A stretch of 64,000 bases of DNA from Hydractinia symbiolongicarpus (GCF_029227915.1 NC_079882.1:23503001-23567000), one strand, 5' to 3'. Shown: positions 12,839 through 24,775, numbered from the stretch's first letter. Notes: a model not told the origin generated them from the letters alone. Numbers and translations are program-made.

Positions 12839-14460
12839 GGATTCAGAAGAAAATTTAGAGGCTAGTTTTGCACCAACACTGACAAAAAATGAATTGAATG
12901 TGTTGGAAATTTCTTTTGGGTGAGAAGTTTCTGTACCATCGTTTTGGACTACTCGTTTTATCGAGGTAGTATTGCCTGACTTATCAGGAACCAGTTTTTT
13001 TAGGGTTTTCCAAAGTTGTTTTGGCCGTTTTTGAAAGTCCTGCAAAACGTCATTATAGTACTCGTTTTTGAGTCGATTTTTGAGACCTATTACCTGGTTC
13101 CTTTTTTGTTTGAAAGCTTCCCAGTCTATGATGGATTTTGTTTTTGATGCTTTCCGTTTCAAGAAGTCTCTTTCTTTGATGGCTATTATTAATTCATCAG
13201 TGACCCATGCCTCAACACGGCCAGAAAATCTATGTGTTTTGAAAGGGGCATGTTTGTCAGCCACTGTTTTAACATTTTTATTCAGTTTCTCACATGCTTT
13301 ATCAAGGTCATCATAATTATTAAAATATGACCAGTCTAAATTCCTGAGGTCTTTCAGAAAAGCCTCTTCACTGAAGTTCTTGTAGCTACGAACCTTGCAT
13401 GTTTTAGGTTCAAATTTTGGCCTTTTGAATTTTCTGATCACATAAACTAAATTGTGATCACTGATGCCTAAATCCATGACACCAGTTTTAGAAATACAAG
13501 AACTGTTAGAAAGTATCAAGTCTATAAGAGTGCTACTATTTTCAGTAACACGAGTTGGCTCCGTAATATGTTGTTTTAGGAAAAGAGTGGAGCATAATTC
13601 CTTTATTTTGGAGGAGAGAGCATATTTTGAAAGCATGTTACAGTTAAAATCTCCCAAGATAAAAACTTCTTTCTCTTCTGGGAGCTTGTTAAAACACTGT
13701 TTAAAATGAGTACACAGGTTTTCGGTACTCTGCAAATCACTACCTCCAGGTGGCCTGTAAACCCCACACACGTAAATAGGTTTAGTTTTTTTCAGGCACA
13801 CTTTCACCCATAGTGATTCAACATTTTCGAAGTAAAGGTGTTTCAAAAGGTGGCTATCCAAGTTTTCATTAACAAAAATTAGAACACCCCCACCTCGTCT
13901 ATTCCGATCATTCCTATAACAAACATAGCCATCAATTTTAACGTCATTGTCAGTGATGGTGTCATCAATTTTGGTTTCACAGATGGAGAATACATCAAGT
14001 TTTGTTTGATGTAGCAGAAGTTTAACATAGTCTAGTTTGGATGACAGACCATTAATGTTGAGATGGGCCATTTTTAAGCCCTTCCCATTTCTGATTGCCT
14101 CAAAATCAAAGTTTTCATCAATAGTAATATTGATGTTGTCCGGAATTTCGTCACCAAATGACTCCTCATTAGCAAAGGGCAAATTACGAGAAAGACAGGG
14201 ACTGCAAACGAAAAACAGTTTATCTTCAGGAGTCTTCATAAATTGTTGATATTTTTTATCAGAAATACGCTCACATTTTTTATGAGCCCATAATCCACAC
14301 TTGTCACAAGAAAGTGCTTTGTGTGTTTTTGCCACAGGTTTTAAGCATGAAGAACAGGGATACTTAACAGGACCTGGGTTGAGGCAGATGTCCCCTGACA
14401 AGAGGATTAAAAAATAGAAATATCTGGTGCCTGCTTGGCTTAAGTTTTGATAAAGCCATT
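12830..14460 (-). pseudogene. PHD-like finger plus APE endonuclease part of the nested LINE ORF2
   Basis: The frame is open from a stop just upstream of 14460 but has no ATG near its beginning. It opens with a hydrophobic stretch and the 2A-like motif LLSGDICLNPGP. Next comes a Cys/His zinc finger of PHD type (CSSC, CDKCGLWAHKKC, FVCSPC). An apurinic endonuclease domain follows, with motifs MAHLNINGL, SICETKID, ILGDFNCN and SDHNLVYV. The frame ends at 12830, immediately after the single-base frameshift that separates it from the reverse transcriptase. The endonuclease nicks chromosomal DNA to prime reverse transcription. The PHD finger is common in CR1-like elements; its role is not firmly known. 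Confidence 0.88.
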
Positions 14461-14804
14461 AATTTTAATTGGAGAGTGAGCTGGCTTTCAGAAACTCTAT
14501 TGCAGGCATCAAGTGAAGAGATAGAAAAGAAACTCCTATCTAGTCGACTCATTTCGTTGTTGTTGGGTGAGCTACTTTTGAACGAAGGTTTTGTATTGCT
14601 CAAAAATACAACGAACACAAAAATCAGTTTTAGCGTAAATGTGGGGTTTCCTACCTGAGTAAAGTTATTTTTAAGTCGTAGAGAGATCATTCTACGGTTA
14701 TGTGCTCTTCCAAAACTATGTTTGAAGGATCTGAGGCAAGCCCATTTCCTTACGATGTTACACAGAAGGAGCAGCAGGAACCCACAACACAGCAAAGCTA
14801 CCAT
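14364..14804 (-). CDS. ORF1-like hydrophobic frame of the nested LINE
   Basis: From the ATG at 14804 the frame gives 146 residues. It begins with a hydrophobic segment (MVALLCCGFLLLLL) followed by basic and Ser-rich sequence. It overlaps the beginning of the endonuclease frame by about 100 bases in another phase. I do not recognise a nucleic-acid-binding domain. It may be a genuine short ORF1, or the upstream part of ORF2 after a frameshift. Confidence 0.45.
   Translation of the reverse strand: MVALLCCGFLLLLLCNIVRKWACLRSFKHSFGRAHNRRMISLRLKNNFTQVGNPTFTLKLIFVFVVFLSNTKPSFKSSSPNNNEMSRLDRSFFSISSLDACNRVSESQLTLQLKLMALSKLKPSRHQIFLFFNPLVRGHLPQPRSC
14369..14395 (-). other. 2A-like peptide motif in the LINE ORF2
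   Basis: The nine codons read GDICLNPGP, preceded by a hydrophobic run. Functional 2A peptides have the consensus D(V/I)ExNPGP, and 2A-like sequences are known in some APE-type non-LTR retrotransposons. Here the conserved Glu is Cys, so ribosome skipping may be weak or lost. Confidence 0.6.
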
Positions 14805-15082
14805 ATTAGATGATAGATGGATAAAAAACTGACTGGGATAAAAACAATTTATTAACAAAAACAATAATTTAAAAAAACTTACAAAACAACAAATTAAAGA
14901 AATGAAAAGATATAAATGAAGTAAAGAAGGCAGTACAGTATATAATAAATCAAAAAGGACTTAGCTGTCAAAGCAGGAGCTCTTCAAGCTTTAGTCTTCT
15001 TTTTTCTTTCTTCGACTTAGCGCGCCAAGACCGGAGCGTTTTAGATACGTCCGACCTCAACGAGAGCTAAGCACGGAATGTA

Positions 15083-15988
15083 CTTGGTCCACTTTTATTT
15101 TTAGTGTACATAAATGATCTTCATTTTGCTATCAATTATTCTTTAGTTCACCTTTTTGCTGATGACACCAACATGCTGCACATCAGTAAATCACCTAAAC
15201 AACTAGCCAAGCATTTAAATATAGATCTTAAACTCCCATGTCATTGGCTTAATGCCAATAAGATCTCTCTCAACAAAACAAAGACCGAATATGTTATTTT
15301 CAAAAGTCCTTTTAAGCCACTTTATTTCAACTTTAAATTAAATGTTAATGGTACAAAAATCTATGCCAGTGATCAAGTCAAATATCTTGGAATCATTCTA
15401 GACTCTGACCTAAGCTGGAAATCACAAATTAATAAGACCATTATTAGTCTAAAGAAAGCTAATGGAGCTCTAGCCAAAATCCGTCACCTTGTGCCCAAAA
15501 ATATACTCCTGCTGATTTACTATGCCATCTTTTATTCACTTATTTTATACTGTTCACAAGTTTGGGGTCAAAAAAGTTGTCATACACATCGTATTGAAAT
15601 TCTCCAAAATCATGCTATCCAGCTCATTTCTTTTGGAACTCCCTACACACCACTCAGTTCACTCTACTCCAATCTTCTCAAGTTTCCTGACATGATCTCT
15701 ATGCAAAATATTATTTTTCTGCACAACTTAGCTCATAATAGCCTTCCTGACACTATCAAAGATACTTTTTCCATTAACTTTTCTCATGATCAACACACTC
15801 GTGCTGATCAACAAGGGCTTTTAAAATTACCTTTTGTTTTTTCAACATCATTTGGGAAAAAGTCTATTAGATTTCACTCTTTAAAATCCTGGAATGAGGT
15901 ACAAAAATCTTTTCCTTTTCGACTTCTTATTAAATCTACTTCTGAGATCAAACCTATCTTATTTCAGCATTTCTTAAATAGCTACTAA
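15083..15988 (+). pseudogene. LINE reverse transcriptase, C-terminal fragment
   Basis: Continuation of the older plus-strand LINE after the nested insertion. Coding sequence resumes with LGPLLFLVYINDLHFA and carries the catalytic FADD box, the QVKYLGIILDSDLSW thumb block and the usual LINE C-terminal region to a stop at 15986-15988. This second part is free of stops over about 300 codons, so the element was probably not very old when it was interrupted. It has no start codon of its own other than a chance internal ATG. Confidence 0.88.
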
Positions 15989-16200
15989 ATTTTATTATAT
16001 TGTATCAGCCTCCATATTTTTTGCATCATGCCTTCTTGGTAAATTCATATTTGACTAGACTTATCTACATAAACTCCTACCTTTGTGTTTTGTATTAGTC
16101 CCAGTCCTGTCTTGTATTTTGTCCTTTTTGTGATGTCTTGTTTCTTAGGTGGTCACCACTTTCATTTAAGCTATTTTGCTTTGTGGTGATACCCTTTCAA

Positions 16201-17114
16201 TAGACTTATTTACAACAATACTTATATAATCATTTTTCTATAAAATCATGTACTTTTTGTCTATTGATGAATGAATTATTACTACTATGCTTTCGTTTAT
16301 CCTTCTGTAGCAAAATTTTTAATTGAATAATTTTCGGAGGCATAGAGAATCCGTTTCTGGGCCCCGGATTTATTGCAAGCTATGTACAGGCGTGGTTTAG
16401 CCATTAAACGATCAAACTGAAGCCTGTATATAGGGATAACATTTTGCTCACGTTTTTTTTTCCAAAACACAGTGCGTCGTGATTTGAAAACTCACCCACC
16501 CCCAATCAGTAATTTTTTGTGTTATATTTTCCTAAATTTTGTATTATGTTCCTTTAATAATTGAGACCCCATCTAAAGCAAGAATAAGCTTAGTAAAAGG
16601 CCTTTTGGTCTTGTTGCTGTCTAGCCTACACCAGACTCAACAAAAAGAGCTCAGGGTTGACAGGCAGCAGATATGCTTTATGACTTAAACAATCTCACAA
16701 GTGTAGTGCCGAAAGTTTAATTTAGTTTTTACCCATTATAATACAGAAATTATTTCCTAGTTTGAATTTTTCATAGCAATGAATGACGAAATTTGCCCAA
16801 ATTATTCTTAAAATCAGTGGAATTATTTCCAAATGAATTGCAAAGTGTGAATTGAAAACATTGAGTAGCACTAAAACCTGCTTTACAGGACCCTTGTTGA
16901 TAATAGTACCAATGGAAACTAAAAAGGCTATCCTGAGTAAACAATTTCAAAACAAAACAATAAATGAAAAATGGGCAATTTTGTTCCAGTGAAGTTCCTG
17001 AAGGATGGTTGCCACATGTATAACGCAACCAATCTGTCATAGATATAAAGGTTTGACTGTACATTGTATGTAGCGTAAAGAAACTTTTACACAACAATAG
17101 CTAGTACGGCACTT
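16201..17114. other. No gene seen
   Basis: Sequence after the older LINE. It may include the last part of the LINE 3'UTR. A minus-strand open frame at 16771-17097 has no recognisable motif. Nothing else is supported. Confidence 0.4.
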
Positions 17115-18113
17115 TTCCACGATCGAGTGAGTATCCTCCGATCGGGTGTAATCACCAGATTGGGTGAGTTGGCGGCGGACGCTAACTTTTTAATACCCTA
17201 ATCTAGTGAGTGGCACTTCGGAGCTTGTAATCAGTTAATCGAGTGACTTTCCCCCAATCAATGTTACAACATATTTCACAAAAGTTTTTGCCTATCTTTC
17301 TACATTATAAATGGGTTCGCCTAATCAGAGTTTATTTTATATATATGAAGCCATGTTTCTTATGTCTTTAGCTAGCTATCGCTATAGAGTATCAATCATT
17401 ATTTTTTTTCACGATTATATTTTTACATTAGTTTTTTGCTTTGGCTAGCCTAATCAATCTTATTTGTCACCTAAGCCGTTTGTCACCTAGCCGTTTTGGT
17501 GCATCCTGTAAGTATGCAGTAGCTTTCATCTGTACACGTAATAAAGGACTCAAATATACTTATTATTCACAAGCTAGCTATCCTTACTTGCTTTAGGACA
17601 TCAAAATAATAAAATCTCTCCAGCATGTTAGCCAGAAACAAATTGTATTTTACCATGTTGTTGATCCAACGTAAATAAACATTAATAGCGCCAAAACAGC
17701 ATGGTGAATTCTTTTTTAAGTGGCGAATTTGCGCAAAATATGCATGTGGCTTCATATAAACAAAATTGGCCCGCACTTTTGTCCAGTGGCTTGCCCTTTT
17801 ACAAAACAATTTTTTTTCACAAAAAGTACTCACCCGATCCGGGTAAGTCTCAACTAATTTGGAAGTTGTGGACATGTAGCGCGTGGCCTTGTGGTTATGG
17901 AGTTCGCTTCGTAATCACAAAGTCTGTGGTTCGGTCCACAGCGCGGGCATGTTTAGCAAGTGTCTTTACTACAGCTACGGGTCAACCCATGCCATGTGAG
18001 GGAAATTGGGTAGGTAATGCCGGTGTATACTTAATGTATACATTCCGAACCAGGACCCACATTGATAACAGTGTTTCAAACACTGAAGTGGCTATATCCT
18101 GTATAAATATTCA

Positions 18114-18147
<34 letters not shown>

Positions 18148-18200
18148 TCCCCCGATCGGGTGATTACCCCCTATCGAGGGAGACTCACCCATGTCGATAT
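17115..18200. mobile_element. Degenerate DNA element with imperfect terminal inverted repeats
   Basis: The left end (about 17118-17168) and right end (about 18145-18195) are imperfect reverse complements of about 50 bp; the shared core is ATCGGGTGATTAC or close variants. Further copies of a (C/T)GATC(G/C)GGTGA-like motif occur inside, near 17215, 17240 and 17830. No transposase is present. A SINE sits inside the right part. Target duplication not clear. Confidence 0.5.
17876..18147 (+). mobile_element. tRNA-derived SINE with AAT-repeat tail
   Basis: The head (about 17877-17946) resembles a tRNA: A box TGGCCTTGTGG, B box GGTTCGGTCC, anticodon loop CTTCGTAAT suggesting tRNA-Thr(CGT) origin. 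A body follows, with the segment GCCATGTGAGGGAAATTGGG (17990-18009), then a poly(AAT) tail. The same body segment recurs in the SINE at 40376, which has a different tRNA head. SINEs are copied by LINE machinery; the ATT/AAT tail matches the tail of the LINE at 11073. Confidence 0.8.
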
Positions 18201-18456
18201 AAAGTTTGTAAGAGCTTCTATCTTCGATTTACACCAACCAGCACTGCTTAATGTGATTATTGAAAAAGTGTTATGAAACTTAATAGAATATCATTATATT
18301 GTTTTTCCAGCTTATAATTTAATTTTTGCACACCTACAAAACAATATTCTGCTTATACATCAAACTTGCACAAATGTTCAAAAAAATTAGATGTGCTGAA
18401 TAAAAAATTCATAAATATATATAGTATAATAGTTAATATTTTCACTATTGCAGGAC

Positions 18457-21400
18457 ATGAATCTCCTACCAAAAACACGTGAAGAATTTGCCAGCAAATC
18501 ATACTGGGATAGTTTTTTCAAGAAGCGCAAAAATGCTTTTGAATGGTATGGTGAATACTCTCACTTATGTGGCATGTTACACAAACATTGCAAACCTGTT
18601 GAAAAAGTGTTGATGGTGGGTTGTGGTAATTCGAAACTTAGTGAAGATATGTATGATGTTGGTTACCATCATATTGTCAACATAGATATTTCAGATTTGG
18701 TTATCAAACAAATGATTAAAAAAAATAATGTGAACAGAAGTAAAATGAGATATATCAAAATGGATATTAAGGAGGTATATATATATATGTTTTGCTTGTT
18801 TTGTTTTGTTTTTTGTTGTTGTTGTTGGTTTGTTTTTGTTTAACAGAACTTCTGTGCTTTCTTTTATGCTTTACAGATATAAATAAAAAGCTTTCAAAGA
18901 AGCTCTTTTTTATATTATATTAAAAAGTGCCAGGAATTGCTTAGTGTACCACATACTTTAAGGGAGGGTCTAATTTATTTGCATGTTTCAAAAACTTTGA
19001 TATTGATTTATCTATTTCCTACCCCCTCCATGGATTTTTGATTTAACTCCTTTTTCTCAGGCTTTTTTGTTCCTTAAAGTTTTGTGCCTGTGATATGACA
19101 AAGATATATGGTAAAGATTATGATGATGATATTTTTATTGAACTTATAATTTAAATTTTTAATTTTGTAGACAAGTTTTGATAATGAGGAATATGATGTA
19201 GTAATAGACAAGGGGACATTGGATGCTTTGTTTACAGATAATAAAGAAGAAACTGTAAATGGTATAAAGAAGATGTTTGGTGAAATACACCGCACATTGA
19301 AAACAAATGGAAGATACATCTGTGTCACACTTGCACAGGGACATATACTTGAACAATTACTTTCACACTTTGGCGCATCATGGCTGGTCCATGTCTACAG
19401 GATTGAAATTACGAATGATAAAAATGAAGACACATTGGGTGGAAAGCTGCCAGTCTTTGCGTTTATTTTCACAAAAGTGATAAATACCTGTGAGGAATGT
19501 TTTATACCATAGTATGGCAAAAATAGTCTCTTTCTTCTAAATCGTACTGGAACTGAATAATTTCTTGTTCGCATGTAAAATTATTTTAAATAAGACATGT
19601 TTAAAATGTATTATATATTTTAAAAACGAAGCTTTTCAAAAGTATGATGTAAGTATACTTACGTAAAGCAGTCTTCGAATTTCAGATATATTTGCTTCGG
19701 CAAATAATTGCCGAAGTAACTTCGCAATTTTTCAAAATCACCTCGGTAGTCCTTCGGCAGAAAAAATGCCGAAGACAATGTTTAAAAGCACTGAAAACCT
19801 TCGGCTATTGCCTCGGAAGACTTCGGCACTTTCTTCGACACTTTTTAAAATGAAAAAAATATAAATATGATACCAAGCCTTGACGAATATCAAACATCAA
19901 CAAATTCAACTGAGTCAATCCTGATGTTTTTGTTTTTCTTGGGAACGATAATACAACCCTACTTGGTCACTCCACCATTTTGAACCGCAGGCCGAACTGA
20001 ATAAAACTACGGGTCGATATTAAGTTTGTCAACACAGTGTAGTGCATTGGTTGAAGGGATTGTGTCGTCTACCTTCACGTCGTTTAAAGGTTTTACAACA
20101 TTCTCCCTTAAAGAGAATTTGATAGCTGGGGGCATCGAGACTATATGTTTTTTTATTTAGTGGGCAGTGGAAAGTTATTTGTGTCATTGTGGCGATATCT
20201 TTTTGATGAAATCTAGGAGTACGGATAATATGAATATTCATAAAAAAGGGAAACTACAACAGTTGACGATCAAGTTTTTCGCTTCGGCAATATTATTGCC
20301 GAAGCGAAAGCCTTATAACTGCTAATACTCCAGCAATTACTTCGGCAATTGCCGAGTGCTGAAGCGAAATTCGAAGGCTGTAAAGTTTCATTATTTAAAT
20401 ATATAATACATTGTCTGGAACTATTAACAAAAGTGGTTTCTATGTAGTGTTTATTGTATTTCTTTTTTTAGTATCTTTACCAAGGTGGAGTTTGTCACTT
20501 TCAGATGGTTCTGATCCTGAAGACTTTTCTTCTGTGGATGAATTGAAGACTAACATTCAAAATCTCCAGGGATATGCTATTATTCAAAATAAACTAGGTT
20601 GTTATTTTTTTTATATATTGTTTTGTTGGAAGTGTCACTACGCATAATGAGGCTTCGGTGAGTGTAGCTCTCAGCATGAGAACAATGATACTTTAAAGTG
20701 GTTGTCAAATTACTGGACCAATATAAGCCAAAATTGAACAAAATGTTCACCGAAAGTGATAATAATTTTTATGAGCATTTTTTGATTTTTTAGTTAACTC
20801 GAGCCTTGACGAAATAGTGACAGTAGATCTATGGAGTGATGTTGTCAAGAGTCCAGAACCTAGATATTCTTTAACAGTTGTCGATACTGCTATATCTAAA
20901 CTTTCATCCAATAACGGCAAATTTGCCATTTTTATTGTTCCACAAGGTAGATCTTCCTTAATTACTTATGTCTTTTCAGAATCCAATTTTTAATATATAC
21001 AAGGTTAATACCATGTACATCTGTGACTTTGACTGAAGTGGATGTAACTTTGCCTTTTCTTATTGTCTGTCATACACCACTGTTTTAAATTTTAGGTCAT
21101 GAATATGAGTACACTTATTCTACTGATGATGGAAGAAAATCGTTAGCCGAAATTGCTGGTTTTACCCGACTTGTTATTGCTTCTCTTCATCGTGGGCATG
21201 TTTATGCAAATGTAGAGGAGATCAAAACTGAATTATCAAAAAAAGTGATGGAGCTTGCACCACCTGGACTTAGTAAAACAGCACAGGTATCAAATGACTT
21301 TGGCCTAACTTAAAAATAATAATTTATATGCAAATTGAAAATTGTCATATTTATACATTAGTTGTATTGAGATTTTTGTGGATTTAGACTATCGTACAGT

Positions 21401-24400
21401 AAAAGAGTAGTATGGGCACTTTTAAACCCGAATATTTTTAAGGGACAAAAATTCAGGCTAAAAAGTTAAAAATTATGTTGCTGTCTTATGTTGCTTAATG
21501 AGATAAACAATTTCAGTCTGAGTTTCTTCGCTAGAATATCTTCCTTTAAATGTGCGGTGATTTGTTCAGTCTGTGGCATGTTTTTTTTTGACAACTGCTA
21601 CTTAATTCACACCTAACCTCATTCAAACTTAGTGCCACCAATTAAAGCAAAATCATTAACAATTTTGCTCTCAGCGAAAAGGAAGAACTGACCAATAGCA
21701 TCAAGTACTTTAAATTGCTATTCAGGTTCCATTTCTAACAGCATCTTCAGATATTGGCAATAGAGATGTTCAACATGAAGATTCTTCTGCTGTGTATGGT
21801 CCGTATCTTGTAGAAGATGTACAGTCCTCAGATCTGTATTATTACCGACAGTTGTTGTTTCGAAGTGATCTGAATATCATTCATGCACAAGCTCGCCTTA
21901 TGATAGGTAAAACCAGATTTTTTTTAGCTCTTTTTTTATATTATATTTCACATGACTAACGTTTTCAGGATAATTACATTTTTATTTTCTTTGACTTTTT
22001 TAGATAAATCATCTAAAAGAAAGATCAAGTTGAAGAAACGCATTTGCGACCATCGATATCTGATGTTGTCCTCCTGTAAAGCCATGCTTGCTGGGTTAAC
22101 TTTAGTGAAGAATTTAACCTTCGCGAATCCAGGTGTGTACTGCTTTCTCTCTGTTATTCGATGAGCACAATGTTGGTACATTATTATGCTTTACCATGTA
22201 TTTTAAAAATGTTAGTTTCAGAGTTGTATATAGATATAAGGGAAAATATCATCAAATTATATTTCGTGAAATATCAGGTCTAACTAACTTCTCGTAAGAA
22301 TTAATTCCTTTAAACTACCTATATGAATGAAGATGAGTTTTTCGAATTTTATCATATGTTTTATCAGTTTAACTAATTTTCAACTGATAACATTAAACAA
22401 GTAAATACTACTGTCATCTATTATCTCGTCATCGCTTTTTTTTACGAGGGTAAAACGACTCGTCTAGTGGTTTGCGTCATAGGTGAAATTTTAAGGTTAG
22501 AGTCGTAACTTGACTTTTTTATTATGGTGTGTGACATTTTGGGCACCTTCTTTGTGTTAGTAAAATTTTTAAATAAAATCATACTCTGAATTCGTGTTTT
22601 TCATCTAGGTATGTTCAATGTTTTGGTTCTTGGATTGCATGGTGGATGTTTTGTTAGCTTTTTATTGGATTTATTTCCTGAGGTAAAGTCTCTGATACAC
22701 ACGCATTTACTCCCAATGGTGTTGATTGACCCACCACAGGTGGTGTAAGGAGCGACGCCCCCCCCCTACATTGTAGGAAGGTATTTTGTACGTTCAAAAG
22801 TGATTTGTAAATGTAGGCCAACTGCCAAAAAATGTTTAATGATACGACATGTTAACATGTTAACAAAAATTCTTGATTCACGTCGTGTTAACATGTTAAC
22901 AAAAATTCTTGATTCACGTCGATAAATATTTGCTGAGATGATTTTTTTGAAATTAATTGTAACTTGAATTTACAAAAATTTTGTTCTTATTTTCTATCTT
23001 AATTTAACTGCTGTTTCTGTTTGGAAGAGCGTGATCGTCCAAAAATGGCTACCGTAGAATGAATTGTATTATCGGTAATTGTTGTATTTGAAGGATGTTT
23101 CCCTTTTTAAAGGTCCAAGTCACTTGTGTTGAAAGGGATCCACAAATGATCGACGTTGCTAATACGTATTTTCAACTACCGATCGAAAACGAGAGATTAC
23201 AAATGGTTTCGATGGATGTAACTGAATACCTTCGGACGAACCAGCAAAAAGGTACAAAACACCAGATCACTAATAAAAAATTTCGAGTATTGTTTTCTTT
23301 GACAATTTCTTATAATATTTTTTTAATCCTTTTGTCGACATAAAAGAAGAAAAATATTTTCAGTAATAGCTCATCTTTTGTCTAGCTACACCGCTCATGT
23401 TCGATGTTGTTATTATGGATAATCGCGCTAATAGATATATCAAAAAAATTGTTTCGAGTAATAATAATGACGTCACACAACAAATATTGGCACACGTTAA
23501 ATCTTCACTGAAATCCGAAGGTAAGCTTTAACACGTTTATGGTGACTGTTTGTTAAACGACCTAGTGTAACATTTGCATTATCTATAGTATAATATGTAC
23601 TGAGCTTTAGATTAGCTAAAAAGGCTATGTCAACTCTTAGCGATTTGATATCGCTCTGAAACGAGACCGTAGGTTCACACAGCTTTGATTCTGTCTAAAT
23701 ATTATAACCGTTTAATGATTTTGCTCCGTTGTTGGTCTTTCTTTGTGTCAATCTTGGTATTTTTAAAGAAGGGCAGGGAAGTTGTAATTCCGAATTTAAA
23801 CTTGTTATTCCCCTTGCGAAATTGCTTGGCAATAATATATAAATGGGTACTAAATATATATATATGTATATATTTTAAAAGGTTTTTCATGAAGATCCTT
23901 TATTGTATACTTTTATGTAAATTTTTACCGCTAAAAGCAGTTGCGTCTATAGTTAGAAAGACACTTAATTTTATTTTAGAAATTCTCCTACATAAAAAAA
24001 TTAAATAATCTACTCTCTCTCAAACATCTTCCTATCTTAAAGATTTTTTTTTCTCCTTACATCCTTTCTCTGTCTCCAACCTTAGTTTCTCCGAGTTCGT
24101 GATTGAGGAATCCACTATGGATTTGCTTGTGCTTTTTTGTTGTTTTCGCTGTTTAAATATCCTCTATATTAGTAGACACATCAGGTCCAAACAAAATAAT
24201 TCGATAAATTGCCGTTCTTCCTCTGCAGTGTGAACGTTAAGGAAGGACTCCGAACCGTGTCGACACGGTGGCAAAGTGCCTTTTCTTTTTCCTGTTAAAA
24301 ACTGTTTCACCAGATCATTTTATTCGCAATATGGAGTGTATTTTTTTATGTTTTGTCTTATATTAAAGTCCTACGAGGCCTATATTAGGATATCGGTCTA

Positions 24401-24775
24401 AAAACAGGACTAAACATTTAAATTTTGCCTGTAGTTACAAAGCTACTAATTTTGGTTTCTCTTTTTACACTTTATTTTAATGTTGTTTTAGGCATATATA
24501 TGCGTCATGAGGTCAGCCACAAGAAAAACAAGAGCGAATTGGAAGACTTGGCAACCGTATTTTCGACTGTTTTTGAAACCGAACTAGACGACTCTTCAAA
24601 CGTACTTTACATTTCGTTCTCACATGGCGTCGATATGAATGAGCTAGTATTGATGAGTCAGCAAAAATTAATAGAACTAAAGAAATATATTCAAGAAAAA
24701 CGGAAAGGGTTTTATATAAAAGATGAATGGGAAATTTCTTGTTACATTGAAAATCTACGAAATGTGTCAGAGTAA
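18457..24775 (+). CDS. METTL13: METTL13-like dual methyltransferase (eEF1A methyltransferase)
   Basis: Eleven coding exons join in frame: 18457-18774, 19171-19489, 20472-20597, 20794-20946, 21096-21286, 21726-21906, 22004-22132, 22609-22682, 23113-23251, 23386-23520 and 24492-24775. They encode 682 residues; human METTL13 has 699. The protein starts MNLLPK, as in human. The N-terminal methyltransferase half has motif I VLMVGCGNSKLSE, the acidic DKGTLDAL block and LPVFAFIFTK. A linker holds EPRYSLTVVD, FAIFIVPQG and KVMELAPPG. The C-terminal half has a spermidine-synthase-like fold with VLVLGLHGGC and VERDPQMIDVA. In human the N-terminal domain methylates eEF1A Lys55 and the C-terminal domain its N-terminus, tuning translation. 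Oddities: the second glycine motif is GLHGG where human has GLGGG, and a Pro-rich loop after the DxD-type strand is missing. A splice acceptor lies three bases before the ATG. Confidence 0.93.
19669..20380. mobile_element. MITE in METTL13 intron 2
   Basis: Ends are inverted repeats, CAGTCTTCGAATTTC on the left and the complement of CAGCCTTCGAATTTC on the right, flanked by TAAAG on both sides (19664-19668, 20381-20385). The interior is full of CTTCGGCAATTGCCGAAG-type palindromes. No transposase. A 5 bp duplication would fit several cut-and-paste superfamilies; I do not assign one. Confidence 0.75.
22851..22922. repeat. 36 bp tandem duplication in METTL13 intron 8
   Basis: Two almost identical 36 bp units, each starting GTTAACATGTTAAC and ending GATTCACGTCG. 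The first 14 bases are themselves palindromic. Short and intronic; probably replication slippage. Confidence 0.85.

Larger units (their letters stand above)
11073..15078 (-). mobile_element. Near full-length CR1-like non-LTR retrotransposon, nested insertion
   Basis: A 4006 bp element inserted within the RT domain of the plus-strand LINE. Both junctions carry TGTA (11069-11072 and 15079-15082), a 4 bp target duplication. Its 3' end, at the left, is a run of AAT/ATT repeats, as in CR1/L2-type elements with microsatellite tails. In sense order it has a hydrophobic ORF1-like frame, a PHD-like finger, an APE endonuclease, a reverse transcriptase, and a short 3'UTR with the repeat tail. One frameshift near 12838 separates endonuclease from RT; otherwise the coding region is open, so the insertion looks recent. 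Confidence 0.9.
10671..16200 (+). mobile_element. 5'-truncated LINE retrotransposon, split by a younger LINE
   Basis: Reverse transcriptase sequence begins abruptly at the RPISLVSNINKVFEKL block (10671) and proceeds through AFDTVDHEILL and GVPQGSV to 11072. It resumes at 15083 with LGPLLFLVYINDL and FADD and ends with a stop near 15988. The two halves join exactly when the minus-strand element (11073-15078) and one copy of TGTA are removed. The start at the middle of the RT domain is ordinary 5' truncation. The 3' end is uncertain. A stem made of GGTCACCAC and GTGGTGATACC near 16150-16190 probably marks the 3'UTR hairpin typical of CR1/L2-type LINEs. The clade is an inference from motifs. Confidence 0.85.

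Noticed and set aside
17701-18276. 191-codon plus-strand frame
   Set aside because: It runs through the inverted-repeat element, the SINE and the AAT tail (poly-Asn), so it is not a gene.
20029-20241. Minus-strand frame in METTL13 intron 2
   Set aside because: Lies inside the MITE and shows no transposase motif.
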